Positions 1-8,478 of a stretch of DNA of 64,000 bases are shown here, piece by piece. Source of the stretch: Paenibacillus koleovorans NBRC 103111. GTDB lineage: Bacteria; Bacillota; Bacilli; Paenibacillales; NBRC-103111. The position numbers were made by a program, and so were the translations under genes. Each line of letters starts with the position of its first letter. Positions within the stretch are counted from its first letter, which is position 1. Location of the stretch: NCBI RefSeq assembly GCF_004000845.1, contig NZ_BIMA01000014.1, forward strand, positions 1 through 64,000, read 5' to 3'. The notes below the pieces were generated by a model, which searched no databases, had not been told where the DNA came from, and saw nothing but the letters and a program-made list of their open reading frames with translations.

Positions 1-53
1 GTAGAGGGAATAAGGTCAGCTCAAGGACATGCGTCCAACGACGGTCGGAACCC

Positions 54-97
54 CCTCCCACGCGCTAACTAAATGCAACGACCAAGGACCATCCGGG
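54..97. repeat. Short dispersed repeat, copy 1
   Basis: A C-rich stretch followed by a core at 62-97 that recurs at 22301-22336 in the same orientation. The two 36-base cores match at 31 positions. Both copies lie outside genes, near a regulator gene. No terminal inverted repeat or ORF was recognised, so the origin is unknown. The rest of 1-188 holds no supportable gene. Confidence 0.6.
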
Positions 98-188
98 TGA
101 TCTTCCCTGATGTTTTTTTGTGCAACTAGCAAGATTGAATATTCATGACAGAGGGTACAGCAGAAAGAGCAGCTTTCCGGAAAATAGA

Positions 189-218
189 TTGACAGGAAGT
201 AGACCTGCAATCTACAAT
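189..218 (+). promoter_or_regulatory. Sigma-A promoter for the IclR-lyase operon
   Basis: A perfect -35 box TTGACA at 189-194 and a near-perfect -10 box TACAAT at 213-218 are separated by 18 bp. Transcription would start near 225, leaving a leader of about 45 nt before the IclR start codon. Confidence 0.75.
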
Positions 219-224
219 TAATTT

Positions 225-256
225 ATATTGTGAAATCAAATCTCATATTATGAAAT
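225..256 (+). promoter_or_regulatory. Direct repeat, candidate operator for the IclR regulator
   Basis: ATATTGTGAAAT (225-236) and ATATTATGAAAT (245-256) form a direct repeat with one mismatch and a 20-bp period, two helical turns. It lies at the predicted transcription start and just before the ribosome-binding site, where a bound IclR protein could block its own operon. That role is inference. Confidence 0.5.
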
Positions 257-269
257 AGAGGAGATGCCG

Positions 270-1049
270 ATGGCTGAGAAGACAATTTACTCCGTACAGT
301 CCGTAGAGCGGTCGTTGAACTTGCTGGAAACGATTGCGGGCTGTGAGAACGGGATCCGCATTAAAGATTTGGCCGAGCGGGAGAGTCTGAATTTATCGAC
401 TGCCCACAGACTTGTATCGCTTCTTGAGCAAAGAGGCTACGTAGAGCAGGAGCCGGAGAGCAAAAAATATTTTCTGGGGATGAAGGTGCTTCAGCTTCAA
501 GGTTATTTATTCAAGAGCAGACGGCTAAACGATGTAGCGGCTCAAGAGTTGAAGCGTATGGTCCATTGCCTGGGAGAAACGACTCATTTGGCTATATTGT
601 CGGAAGATGAAGTCGTGTATATCGAGAGCTGGGAGGGAGTCCGCTCGGTCATAAGCCGCGCCCCTGTCGGCCGGAAGGTGCCTATTTACAGCACGGCGCT
701 AGGGAAAGCGCTCACAGCCTGGAAGCCTCGGGAAGAGGTTGAGCGAATGCTGCATCGAATCGAGATGGCGCCCAAGACGCCGAATACGATTACGGATGTT
801 CCCGGTTATTTGAACGAGCTCTCGAAGGTCAGATTGAACGGTTATGCGGTAGACAGGCAAGAGCAGTCCATGATCGGTTGCTGCATTGCGGCGCCGATTC
901 GCGACCATCGCGATGAGGTTGTTGCGGCTGTTAGCGTCTCCTGTCCCGCGCATGATTTTACGGAAGAGAACGAAGAGCGTATCGTTCGCGAGCTGATGGC
1001 TACCGTCTCTAACATTTCGGCCAAACTGGGGCATTCCCATGGAGCATGA
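270..1049 (+). CDS. IclR-family transcriptional regulator
   Basis: A 259-residue DNA-binding regulator. The first 70 or so residues form the winged helix-turn-helix typical of IclR proteins (SVERSLNLLE start, then the recognition-helix segment STAHRLVSLLEQRGYV). The rest is the IclR effector domain, with the characteristic GKALTAW, LNGYAVDRQE and CIAAPI segments. I chose ATG 270 over ATG 264 because the GAGGAG ribosome-binding site (258-263) abuts the upstream ATG but has a normal 6-nt gap to the second. The gene is followed by an aldolase-like gene in the same transcript, so the effector is probably a sugar acid or keto-acid. IclR relatives such as KdgR control pectate and hexuronate genes. 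The family call is firm; the effector is not known. Confidence 0.9.
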   Translation: MAEKTIYSVQSVERSLNLLETIAGCENGIRIKDLAERESLNLSTAHRLVSLLEQRGYVEQEPESKKYFLGMKVLQLQGYLFKSRRLNDVAAQELKRMVHCLGETTHLAILSEDEVVYIESWEGVRSVISRAPVGRKVPIYSTALGKALTAWKPREEVERMLHRIEMAPKTPNTITDVPGYLNELSKVRLNGYAVDRQEQSMIGCCIAAPIRDHRDEVVAAVSVSCPAHDFTEENEERIVRELMATVSNISAKLGHSHGA

Positions 1050-1093
1050 TGATTAGAAATCCTACTAACACTAACTATAAGGAGAGAAACAAA

Positions 1094-2002
1094 ATGAAAC
1101 CTTTTGAGAAGCTGACAGGCGTAATTCCTCCAATCATTACTCCATTGAAGTCTGACTATAGCGTGGATGAAGCAGCGTTAACAGGGCTGATCCGCCATAT
1201 GCTTGACTGCAGCGTTAACGGGATTTTTGCGATGGGAACGGCTGCAGAGTCCCCGATGCTGACCAGAGAGCAGCGGCTGCGGGCATTGCTCGCGATCCGG
1301 GACGGATGCAAGGGCAAGGTGCCTTTCCTGGTTGGCGTCATGGAGACGAGCACCGCCAGAGTGCTGGAGCTTGTGAAGGAAGCCGAGGAGATCGGCGCGG
1401 ATGCGGTTGTAGCCGTGTCCCCTTATTATTTCCGCGTCAAACCTAAGGAGATCGTGAAGCATTTTGCCGCCATTCGCGAGAATACGGAGCTTCCGATTAT
1501 CGTCTACAACGTACCGGTCTATACGGGCAACCCGATTGACGCCGAGACGGTATATGAAATCGCCCAATTTCCGGGAATCGTGGCTTTCAAGGACAGCTCC
1601 GGCAATATGCCTCAGTTTCAGAAGACGATTAGACTAACTAGCCACATGGAGCATTTCTCCGTCTTGCAAGGCGTTCAAGTTCTCAGTGTAATCAGCCTGC
1701 AGATGGGAGCCGCTGGATTAATTCCGGGGGTCGGCAATATGATTCCGCAACAGATGGTTCAGTTGTATGAGGCCGTGAAGGCAGGCAGGCTGGAGGAAGC
1801 TTATCGCATCCAGGATTTTGTCGTGCAGCTTGAGGATTCGCTCGGGATGGAAGGGTACTCCTTGTCCGTGTTGAAGGCGGCTCCTCAACTGCTCGGGTTC
1901 GGAGAAGGCCAGCCTCATTATCCGATGAACAAATTAAGTGACGCGGGACTTGCCAAGCTCGCGACGCTAATGCGAAGCGGCGGAGTGAAGTTAGCCGAGT
2001 AA
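1094..2002 (+). CDS. DHDPS/N-acetylneuraminate lyase-family aldolase
   Basis: A 302-residue class I aldolase of the DapA superfamily, with a TIM barrel using a lysine Schiff base on pyruvate-like substrates. Visible landmarks are GTAAES (48-53) at the place of the family GTTGE loop, catalytic Tyr138 in YNVP and Schiff-base Lys166 in FKDSSGN. An upstream in-frame ATG at 1046 overlaps the regulator gene. ATG 1094 is preferred because AAGGAG lies about 9 nt before it and the protein then begins as the family does. The pairing with an IclR regulator suggests a catabolic member (2-keto-3-deoxy-sugar acid aldolase or dehydratase) rather than lysine biosynthesis. With the galactonate dehydratase at 31600 it could cleave 2-keto-3-deoxy-galactonate, but substrate specificity cannot be read from the sequence. 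Confidence 0.88.
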   Translation: MKPFEKLTGVIPPIITPLKSDYSVDEAALTGLIRHMLDCSVNGIFAMGTAAESPMLTREQRLRALLAIRDGCKGKVPFLVGVMETSTARVLELVKEAEEIGADAVVAVSPYYFRVKPKEIVKHFAAIRENTELPIIVYNVPVYTGNPIDAETVYEIAQFPGIVAFKDSSGNMPQFQKTIRLTSHMEHFSVLQGVQVLSVISLQMGAAGLIPGVGNMIPQQMVQLYEAVKAGRLEEAYRIQDFVVQLEDSLGMEGYSLSVLKAAPQLLGFGEGQPHYPMNKLSDAGLAKLATLMRSGGVKLAE

Positions 2003-2492
2003 CGATTTCGAATATAGGGTAGGGTTAAGGTGGACGTACTCCTGGATGTGCCTTATGGCAAATAGGACAGAAACAAACCCGAAACCACGGATCTCTGTTT
2101 GGCTTATTACCGAAAGTCCCTTTCATGCGCCGATTGTCCAACCCAGATAGTTAGGATCCGGTAGAAAGATGCTCTTCTGCCGTGTCCTGCGCGATTTGCT
2201 TTGATGGCCAAGCATCCAACTGATCCAATAAAAAAGCAGTAGCACTGCCCTAGCGGCTTTGCTGCTGCTTTTTTTATTGTATAGGAAATTATAGACGGTG
2301 CAGAACGGCGGGATGAAAAGGCCTATACGCTCTAGTTCGATTTATTCGGACTAGGGATCAGCGTCTCCATCATTTGGCAATGTCGATCACCAAAAAATAA
2401 ACGATTGTTCGTCGGTTGTTCACACGATATTCATACGCTCCGGTTACATTACATTTAAAGCGTATTCATTCGTATGTTAGGGGGGTTGACAG
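2003..2492. other. Intergenic spacer between lyase gene and ABC operon
   Basis: Apart from the terminator at 2230-2276, this 490-bp spacer contains no ORF with family features. The AT-rich part at 2385-2480 must hold the promoter of the long ABC operon, but no hexamer pair is convincing. The best match is a weak TTGTTC / TATTCA pair. Confidence 0.4.
2230..2276 (+). terminator. Rho-independent terminator
   Basis: A stem formed by AAAAAGCAGTAGCA and GCTGCTGCTTTTT (one G-T wobble) around a short GC-rich loop is followed by a run of seven T. It ends the IclR-lyase transcript. The A-run on the left arm would also allow partial termination in the opposite direction. Confidence 0.8.
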
Positions 2493-3599
2493 GTGGCGCG
2501 TATTTTGTTCAACCACGTGTACAAGCAGTACGGCAAAGATCATTTACCAGTAGTGAAGGATTTCGATATGGAAATAAAAGAAGGGGAGTTTGTGGTGTTC
2601 GTCGGTCCGTCCGGCTGCGGCAAATCGACAACGCTGCGGATGATTGCCGGGCTGGAGGAAATAAGCAAGGGCGAGATTTATATCGGGGATACGCTCATTA
2701 ACGATTTGCCTCCGAAAGATCGTGACATTGCCATGGTCTTTCAAAACTATGCGCTGTATCCGAATATGTCGGTTTACGAAAATATCGCTTTCGGTTTGCG
2801 ACTTCGTAAATTGCCCAAGCATGAAATTGACCTCAGCGTCAAGAAGGCTGCCCGAATACTGGAGATTGAGTCGTTTCTCGGGAGAAGACCGAAGCAGTTA
2901 TCGGGCGGACAGCGGCAGCGGGTCGCGCTAGGCAGAGCGATTGTTCGGGAACCGCGCGTTTTCCTTATGGACGAGCCTCTCTCCAATCTGGATGCGAAGC
3001 TTAGGGTGCAGATGCGAACGGAGATCATTAAGCTGCATAAGCAATTGGGCGTTACGACCGTATATGTCACGCATGATCAGACAGAGGCCATGACGATGGG
3101 GAGCCGGATCGTGGTGATGAAGGACGGTGTCATTCAACAGGTGGATACGCCTGAGCAGGTTTATAACAATCCGGCCAATACGTTCGTGGCGGGTTTTGTG
3201 GGCTCCCCGCCCATGAACTTTATTGAAGGCAGGCTGCTTGACGAAGGTGGCCGTCTCGAGTTTCATACCAACCGATTCGTGCTGGAAATCCCACCTGGCA
3301 AAGCGGCCTCGCTCAAGAATGAGAGAGTCGTCTTGCTTGGCATTCGGCCAGAAAATATTAGCGTTGAGCCGATCATGTTCGATGCCTTTCCGAAAGCGAT
3401 TATTCCTGGCGTTCATCTGTTAAGCGAGCTGATGGGGGCGGACCGATATCTTTATCTTAATATTGGGAGCCAGACGAATCTGGTCGTTCGGATCAACCCC
3501 CGCAATCAATTCGAGGAAGATGAGAAAATCAATGTTGCCATCGATATGAATAAGGCGCTGTTTTTCAACCGGGATACGGGCGAGCGGATTATAGATTGA
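2493..3599 (+). CDS. ABC transporter ATP-binding protein, MsmK/UgpC type
   Basis: A 368-residue ATPase for carbohydrate importers. Walker A GPSGCGKST (38-46), Q-loop Gln84, signature LSGGQ (136-140), Walker B VFLMDE (156-161) and the H-loop histidine (194) are all intact. The C-terminal 130 residues form the OB-fold regulatory domain (TOBE/MalK type; LLGIRPENI). The start is GTG, with GGGGGG 7 nt upstream. It heads an operon with one binding protein and two permease pairs, so one ATPase homodimer could serve both. In Bacillota such ATPases often energise several importers, so it may also serve the orphan binding proteins at 34674 and 36046 (inference). Confidence 0.95.
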   Translation: MARILFNHVYKQYGKDHLPVVKDFDMEIKEGEFVVFVGPSGCGKSTTLRMIAGLEEISKGEIYIGDTLINDLPPKDRDIAMVFQNYALYPNMSVYENIAFGLRLRKLPKHEIDLSVKKAARILEIESFLGRRPKQLSGGQRQRVALGRAIVREPRVFLMDEPLSNLDAKLRVQMRTEIIKLHKQLGVTTVYVTHDQTEAMTMGSRIVVMKDGVIQQVDTPEQVYNNPANTFVAGFVGSPPMNFIEGRLLDEGGRLEFHTNRFVLEIPPGKAASLKNERVVLLGIRPENISVEPIMFDAFPKAIIPGVHLLSELMGADRYLYLNIGSQTNLVVRINPRNQFEEDEKINVAIDMNKALFFNRDTGERIID

Positions 3600-3626
3600 G
3601 GAGCGAAGAGAGGATGAGGTAGACGT

Positions 3627-6593
3627 ATGATGCAGAAACGGCTCATGCGGCGATGGATTGCCGCAACGTGCGCTTTGGCTGTGCTCGTTTCCTCGGGCAC
3701 GGTGTCCCCCGGAAGGCCGCTCGCTGCCGAGAACAGCGCGGCCAGCAAGGAGATAGTCACATTCCGAACCGATGACTTCGGCCCCTATTATCAGGAAGTT
3801 TTGGCGGATTGGAAGCAGAAGGGCTACAAGCATGCATCCCGGACTATAACGGTATCGGGGGCATCGATATCGGCTCAATCGAACAGAAGTATGACCTCTA
3901 CGGGCGCATACGAAGGAAAAACCGGCGTTCTGATATGGAAGAGCGACCAGGAGAACTGGATCGAGTACCAGCTGGACGTACCGGAGGAAGGGCTCTACGA
4001 GATCGAGATGGAGTATCACCCTTATCAGGATTCTCAGGGCAACAGCTTCTCCGCCAGCAGGCGGCCAACCAATTTATCTTTGCAGATCGACGGATCGTTT
4101 CCTTATCGGGAAGCCAGAGCCGTATTATTGAGACGTAAATTCAAAGATTTATTGCCGCTCGTCCGGGATGAGTATGGCGACGATATTCGGCCGCGGCCAA
4201 TCGAGCTGCCCGGATGGATGACGGAGCCTCTTAGGGACTCCGAGAGCTGGTACGTTCAGCCGCTGCAATGGTTTTTACCTAAAGGGAGGCATACCATTCG
4301 TCTAACGAGCTCTGATCCCGTCGTGATCGGATCGATTGCAATTAAGCCTCCGCAGGAGGTTCCCGATTACCAGCAAGCTTCCCAGTCCTATCCTCAAGTT
4401 CAGACGCAATCGAAAGAAATCATTATCCTGCAAGCCGAGCAGCTGGAATGGAAAAACGATGTCGGACTTCAGATGATAGCGGATCAGGATCCGATGTCAG
4501 AGCCCTACGCAAACGGGTATGAACGCTTTAATTCGATAGGCGGAGAACGTTGGAAGGCGGGCGGCCAAACGGCAGCCTGGAAATTCGAGGTGCCGGAGGA
4601 TGGACGTTACCGGATCGGACTTCGTACCTTGCAGAGGTTCGTTTCCAACATGTCCGTATTCCGTACGATTGCCATTGACGGAATCGCTCCTTTCCAGGAG
4701 CTGCTAGCTTACCGGTTCCCCTACTCACCGAAATGGAAGGGGATCATTCTTGGCGACGAGGAAGGCAACCCGTTCGAAATCTATTTGAAGAAGGGCACCC
4801 ACACGTTAAGCATGACGGCGACAACGGCTCCCTTCCAGAGTGTGGTTGTGCAAGGCTCGCGGGCCATGGATAAGCTCCGGTTGGTCGACCAGGAAATTCG
4901 CGGAATGACGGGCGGCGAGGTGGATAAGAACCGTACGTGGAGAGTGGAGCAGGACTTTCCGAATTTGCCTAAGTACCTGGAGCAAACCAGAATCGAGCTG
5001 GAGCGAATGGCGGAAATGATGCTGTCGGCAAATGGCCGCCGGGACAATACGGTTCAAACGATTGAAACGGCGATTCGCGATTTGACCAGCTATTTGAAGC
5101 GGCCTAATGAGATTCCTTATCATATGAGCGAAATTTCGAACATGATCGAGCGAATTGGAGCGGTGCGAGAGACGCTGGTTCGAACTCCGCTGCAGCTCGA
5201 TCAAATCTATATTATTCCTTCGGGCGTTGAGCCTCCTCGTATGGAGGCCGGATTCTGGAAGAAGATGGCTGGATCGATTCGCAATTTTTTCTATTCGTTC
5301 ACTAGAACGCGGGATATCGGAAAGGTAGAGGAGGGCGTCCTGAACGTTTGGGTAAACCGCGGGCGCGATTATGTAAATTTGCTGCAAGAGATGGTGAATG
5401 ACACCTTTACGCCGGAAACGGGAATCAGGGTCAAGGTCAACCTGTTGCCGAACGAAAACCTGCTTGTGCTTGCCAATGCCGCCGGTCTGTCGCCGGATGT
5501 AGCCATTGGACAGCCGCAAGATAAATCGATCGATTTCGCGATGCGCAATGCTCTATATGACTTGAGCAAGTTCCCCGATTTCAAGCAAACGGCAGATCAA
5601 TTTGCCCCTGGAGCGCTGCTTCCGTTCTTCTACAACGGCGGATATTATGCGCTTCCGGAAACGCAGTCGTTCAAAGTGATGTTTTACCGCAAGGATATCA
5701 TCTCCCGCCTCGGGCTGAGCATTCCCGATACATGGCAGGATGTGTACGAGATGCTTCCTACCTTGCAGCAAAAGGGATATAACTTTTATGTGCCGGCTGG
5801 CGATTATTTAACCTTTTTCTACCAGAACGGAGCCGAGTTTTTTGCCAAGAACGGCATGAAAACGAACATGAATACGCCGGAGGCGTTTAAGGGGTTCAAG
5901 CAATGGGTCGATCTCTTCAACATCTATGATTTGGAGAAATCGGTGCCGAGCTTCTACCAGCATTTCCGAAAGGGCACCTTTCCGATCGGGGTAGCCGACT
6001 ACAACATGTACGTTACGCTTCTTGTTGCCGCTCCCGAGCTTGCCGGATGGTGGGGAATCGCGCCTATTCCGGGCGTGAAGCAGGCGGACGGCACGGTCTC
6101 AAGATGGGCCTCGGGCGGGCAATCGACCGGATTTATTTATAAAAATACGAAATACCCGCAGGAATCGTGGGAGTTCCTCAAATGGCTCCTATCGGCGGAT
6201 GCCCAAGAACGCTACGGCTCCGAGCTCGAATCGCTTAACGGCGTTCAATTCCGATGGAACACGGCGAATGTCGAAGCATTCACCAGACTCCCCTGGCAGA
6301 AGGACGACCTGAAGGTCATTCTGGAGCAATGGCGCTGGTATAAGGAGGCGCCGAACTTGCCTGGCTCTTATTTCCTGAGCCGCGAGATGACGAACGCCTG
6401 GAATCGCACCGTTGTGGACGGGTTGAATTATCGGGAATCACTGGAGGAAGCGATCGTCAATATCGACCGAGAAATGCTGCGCAAAGAGCAGGAATTCGGG
6501 TTTGTCGATGCGGCGGGCAAAATCGTGCACACGTTGGATCTGCCGGAAATCAAGAATCCATGGGAGGGGGTAGACAAGTATGTCGCCAAGTAA
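3627..6593 (+). CDS. Giant extracellular solute-binding protein with two beta-sandwich modules
   Basis: A 988-residue secreted protein, more than twice the usual size of a sugar-binding protein. Order: signal peptide (about 1-34, AxA-type end, no lipobox cysteine); beta-sandwich module 1 (about 45-242); beta-sandwich module 2 (about 265-415), both resembling carbohydrate-binding jelly rolls ([29 protein letters not shown]); a helical, charged linker (about 440-565); and a family 1 extracellular binding domain (about 570-960; typical [29 protein letters not shown]). The lack of a lipid anchor is odd for a Gram-positive binding protein, and retention might depend on the sandwich modules or the neighbouring membrane proteins. 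ATG codons 3627 and 3630 are equally plausible. The next gene overlaps its end by 14 nt. Confidence 0.88.
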   Translation: MMQKRLMRRWIAATCALAVLVSSGTVSPGRPLAAENSAASKEIVTFRTDDFGPYYQEVLADWKQKGYKHASRTITVSGASISAQSNRSMTSTGAYEGKTGVLIWKSDQENWIEYQLDVPEEGLYEIEMEYHPYQDSQGNSFSASRRPTNLSLQIDGSFPYREARAVLLRRKFKDLLPLVRDEYGDDIRPRPIELPGWMTEPLRDSESWYVQPLQWFLPKGRHTIRLTSSDPVVIGSIAIKPPQEVPDYQQASQSYPQVQTQSKEIIILQAEQLEWKNDVGLQMIADQDPMSEPYANGYERFNSIGGERWKAGGQTAAWKFEVPEDGRYRIGLRTLQRFVSNMSVFRTIAIDGIAPFQELLAYRFPYSPKWKGIILGDEEGNPFEIYLKKGTHTLSMTATTAPFQSVVVQGSRAMDKLRLVDQEIRGMTGGEVDKNRTWRVEQDFPNLPKYLEQTRIELERMAEMMLSANGRRDNTVQTIETAIRDLTSYLKRPNEIPYHMSEISNMIERIGAVRETLVRTPLQLDQIYIIPSGVEPPRMEAGFWKKMAGSIRNFFYSFTRTRDIGKVEEGVLNVWVNRGRDYVNLLQEMVNDTFTPETGIRVKVNLLPNENLLVLANAAGLSPDVAIGQPQDKSIDFAMRNALYDLSKFPDFKQTADQFAPGALLPFFYNGGYYALPETQSFKVMFYRKDIISRLGLSIPDTWQDVYEMLPTLQQKGYNFYVPAGDYLTFFYQNGAEFFAKNGMKTNMNTPEAFKGFKQWVDLFNIYDLEKSVPSFYQHFRKGTFPIGVADYNMYVTLLVAAPELAGWWGIAPIPGVKQADGTVSRWASGGQSTGFIYKNTKYPQESWEFLKWLLSADAQERYGSELESLNGVQFRWNTANVEAFTRLPWQKDDLKVILEQWRWYKEAPNLPGSYFLSREMTNAWNRTVVDGLNYRESLEEAIVNIDREMLRKEQEFGFVDAAGKIVHTLDLPEIKNPWEGVDKYVAK

Positions 6594-7557
6594 CGCGAGT
6601 GCTGCCGTCGGGAGAACGAATCGCAGGAAAGAACCGTTTCTCTTTAGACTTAAGCAGTATTTGAAGCTGCTGTGGTCTTATCGCCTATCGTACCTCTTTA
6701 TCGCGCCGTTCGTCTCTTTGTTTACGGCGTTCATCTTTGTCCCTGTCATGGTTGCCATTGGGCTTAGCTTTACCTATTTTAATGCCCTGGAGAGGCCGCG
6801 GTTTATCGGCTGGAAAAATTTCGAGTATTTATTGTCGCAGGACATTATTTTCCTGAAGCATGCTTTGCCGAACACCATCAAGTTTGCGATAGTTGTAGGG
6901 CCGGGCGGGTATATTGCGGCATTTACTCTCGCGTGGTTAATCTCTCAGTTGCCGAGCTATGCCCGCATATGGTACGCGTTGGCCCTATACACGCCATCCC
7001 TTACGGCAGGCATTGCGATGGGGATCGTCTGGCTGCCTCTGTTAAACGGCGACCGAATCGGCTATCTGAACAGCTTCCTATTAAATTGGGGATTCATCGA
7101 CGACCCTATTCTATGGGTTACGGATAAAGCTCATCTGATGAATTCCATGATTGTCGTCACCTTGTGGTCCAGTATGGGAGTCGGATTTCTAGCGATGCTG
7201 GCCGGGCTGCTTGGCGTCAATAAAGAGCTCTATGAGGCCGGGCGGTTGGACGGACTTCAAAGCAGGCTTCAGGAAATATGGTATATCACCATCCCTTCGA
7301 TGAAGCCGCAGATGCTTTTCGGGGCCGTCATGTCCATTGTCGGCACGTTTAAGGCAGGGTCGATTGGCCAGGAGCTGTCCGGACAATTTCCTACGCCTCA
7401 GTATGCCGGAACCTTGATAATAAGCCACATCGAGGATTACGGCAGCATCCGTTTCGAAATGGGTTACGCTGCGGCCATCTCCGTATTTTTGCTCTTTATT
7501 ATGTATTTGGCTAATCGGCTAGGCTTCCGGCTGTTCAGTACGAAGGGGGACGAATAA
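6580..7557 (+). CDS. ABC sugar transporter permease, MalF/UgpA type (pair 1)
   Basis: A 325-residue integral membrane protein with about six transmembrane helices after a basic cytoplasmic N-terminus. The EAA-loop that contacts the ATPase reads [20 protein letters not shown], a slightly degenerate form of the family EAAxxDGA motif. It starts inside the binding-protein gene, with GGAGGGGG as ribosome-binding site, and is followed with a one-base overlap by its partner, which implies translational coupling. The MalF/UgpA type is inferred from its first position in the permease pair and its N-terminal segment. Confidence 0.92.
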   Translation: MSPSNASAAVGRTNRRKEPFLFRLKQYLKLLWSYRLSYLFIAPFVSLFTAFIFVPVMVAIGLSFTYFNALERPRFIGWKNFEYLLSQDIIFLKHALPNTIKFAIVVGPGGYIAAFTLAWLISQLPSYARIWYALALYTPSLTAGIAMGIVWLPLLNGDRIGYLNSFLLNWGFIDDPILWVTDKAHLMNSMIVVTLWSSMGVGFLAMLAGLLGVNKELYEAGRLDGLQSRLQEIWYITIPSMKPQMLFGAVMSIVGTFKAGSIGQELSGQFPTPQYAGTLIISHIEDYGSIRFEMGYAAAISVFLLFIMYLANRLGFRLFSTKGDE

Positions 7558-8459
7558 TGGCACAGGTCATACGAAAAATTCAAAGTTTGCTCCCGTCTCG
7601 GCGAAAAACCAAGATTTATTCGACAGACGGCTTTCAGAAGCTGCTGTATTTGTTTATGACCTTCTTCTCCGTTTTTATGCTCTTGCCTTTGTTTTACATT
7701 TTCAATCATTCGCTAAAGCCGTTTAGCGAGCTGTTTATATATCCGCCTAATATTTTTGTTCGACAACCTACCGTTCAGAACTTTGTGGAGTTGTTTTCGA
7801 TTACTAGCACATCGGTCATTCCGATCACTCGTTATCTGTTTAACAGCATCGTTGTCTCCGCGATGGTCGTGATCAGCACGATCATCGTGAGCTCGCTCTG
7901 CGCGTATCCGATTTCCAAGCATAAATTTCCTGGACATCGCCTTCTATTTGCCATCATTTTGCTGTCGCTCATGTTTGCCCCGGAAACGGTAGCCATTCCT
8001 CGTTATTTGGTCGCCGTCAACTTGCATATCATGGATACTTACTGGGGGCATGTGCTTCCCTATCTGGCGGCTCCCGTCAGCGTCTTCCTGATGAAACAAT
8101 TTATCGATCAAGTGCCCAATGAACTGATTGAAGCGGCACGGATCGATGGGGCGCGGGAGATCATGATTTTTTTACGGATTGTCATACCGATTTGTATGCC
8201 GGCTGTGGCGACGGTGTCTATTCTAGCCTTCCAAGGGATTTGGAGCAGCACCGAAGCGTCCGCCATGTTTATGCAGGATGAAGCCATGAAGACGTTCCCC
8301 TTCTTCCTGTCCACGCTGACCAACGGGCTCGCGAACAGTGTAGCCAGACAGGGGGCTGCGGCCGCGGCGGCATTGATCCTGTTTTTACCGAATTTGATTA
8401 TCTTTATGATATTTCAGCGCAAAGTTATCGCAACTATGGCGCATTCCGGAATTAAATGA
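7557..8459 (+). CDS. ABC sugar transporter permease, MalG/UgpE type (pair 1)
   Basis: A 300-residue membrane protein with six predicted helices and an intact EAA loop (EAARIDGAREIMIFLRIVIP). Such proteins form the second half of the heterodimeric translocation pore in carbohydrate importers. The stop of the upstream permease overlaps its ATG (TAATG). Its C-terminal half has an alanine-rich stretch (ARQGAAAAAALILFLP) within the last helix. Confidence 0.92.
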   Translation: MAQVIRKIQSLLPSRRKTKIYSTDGFQKLLYLFMTFFSVFMLLPLFYIFNHSLKPFSELFIYPPNIFVRQPTVQNFVELFSITSTSVIPITRYLFNSIVVSAMVVISTIIVSSLCAYPISKHKFPGHRLLFAIILLSLMFAPETVAIPRYLVAVNLHIMDTYWGHVLPYLAAPVSVFLMKQFIDQVPNELIEAARIDGAREIMIFLRIVIPICMPAVATVSILAFQGIWSSTEASAMFMQDEAMKTFPFFLSTLTNGLANSVARQGAAAAAALILFLPNLIIFMIFQRKVIATMAHSGIK

Positions 8460-8478
8460 TCGGCGGGGGGTGGTGGCT

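Noticed and set aside
16-210. 64-residue minus-strand ORF at the left edge
   Set aside because: It covers a dispersed repeat and the IclR promoter -35 box and has no recognisable feature.
3420-4019. 199-residue minus-strand ORF over the ABC operon
   Set aside because: It is a shadow of the ATPase and binding-protein genes, whose domains are unambiguous.
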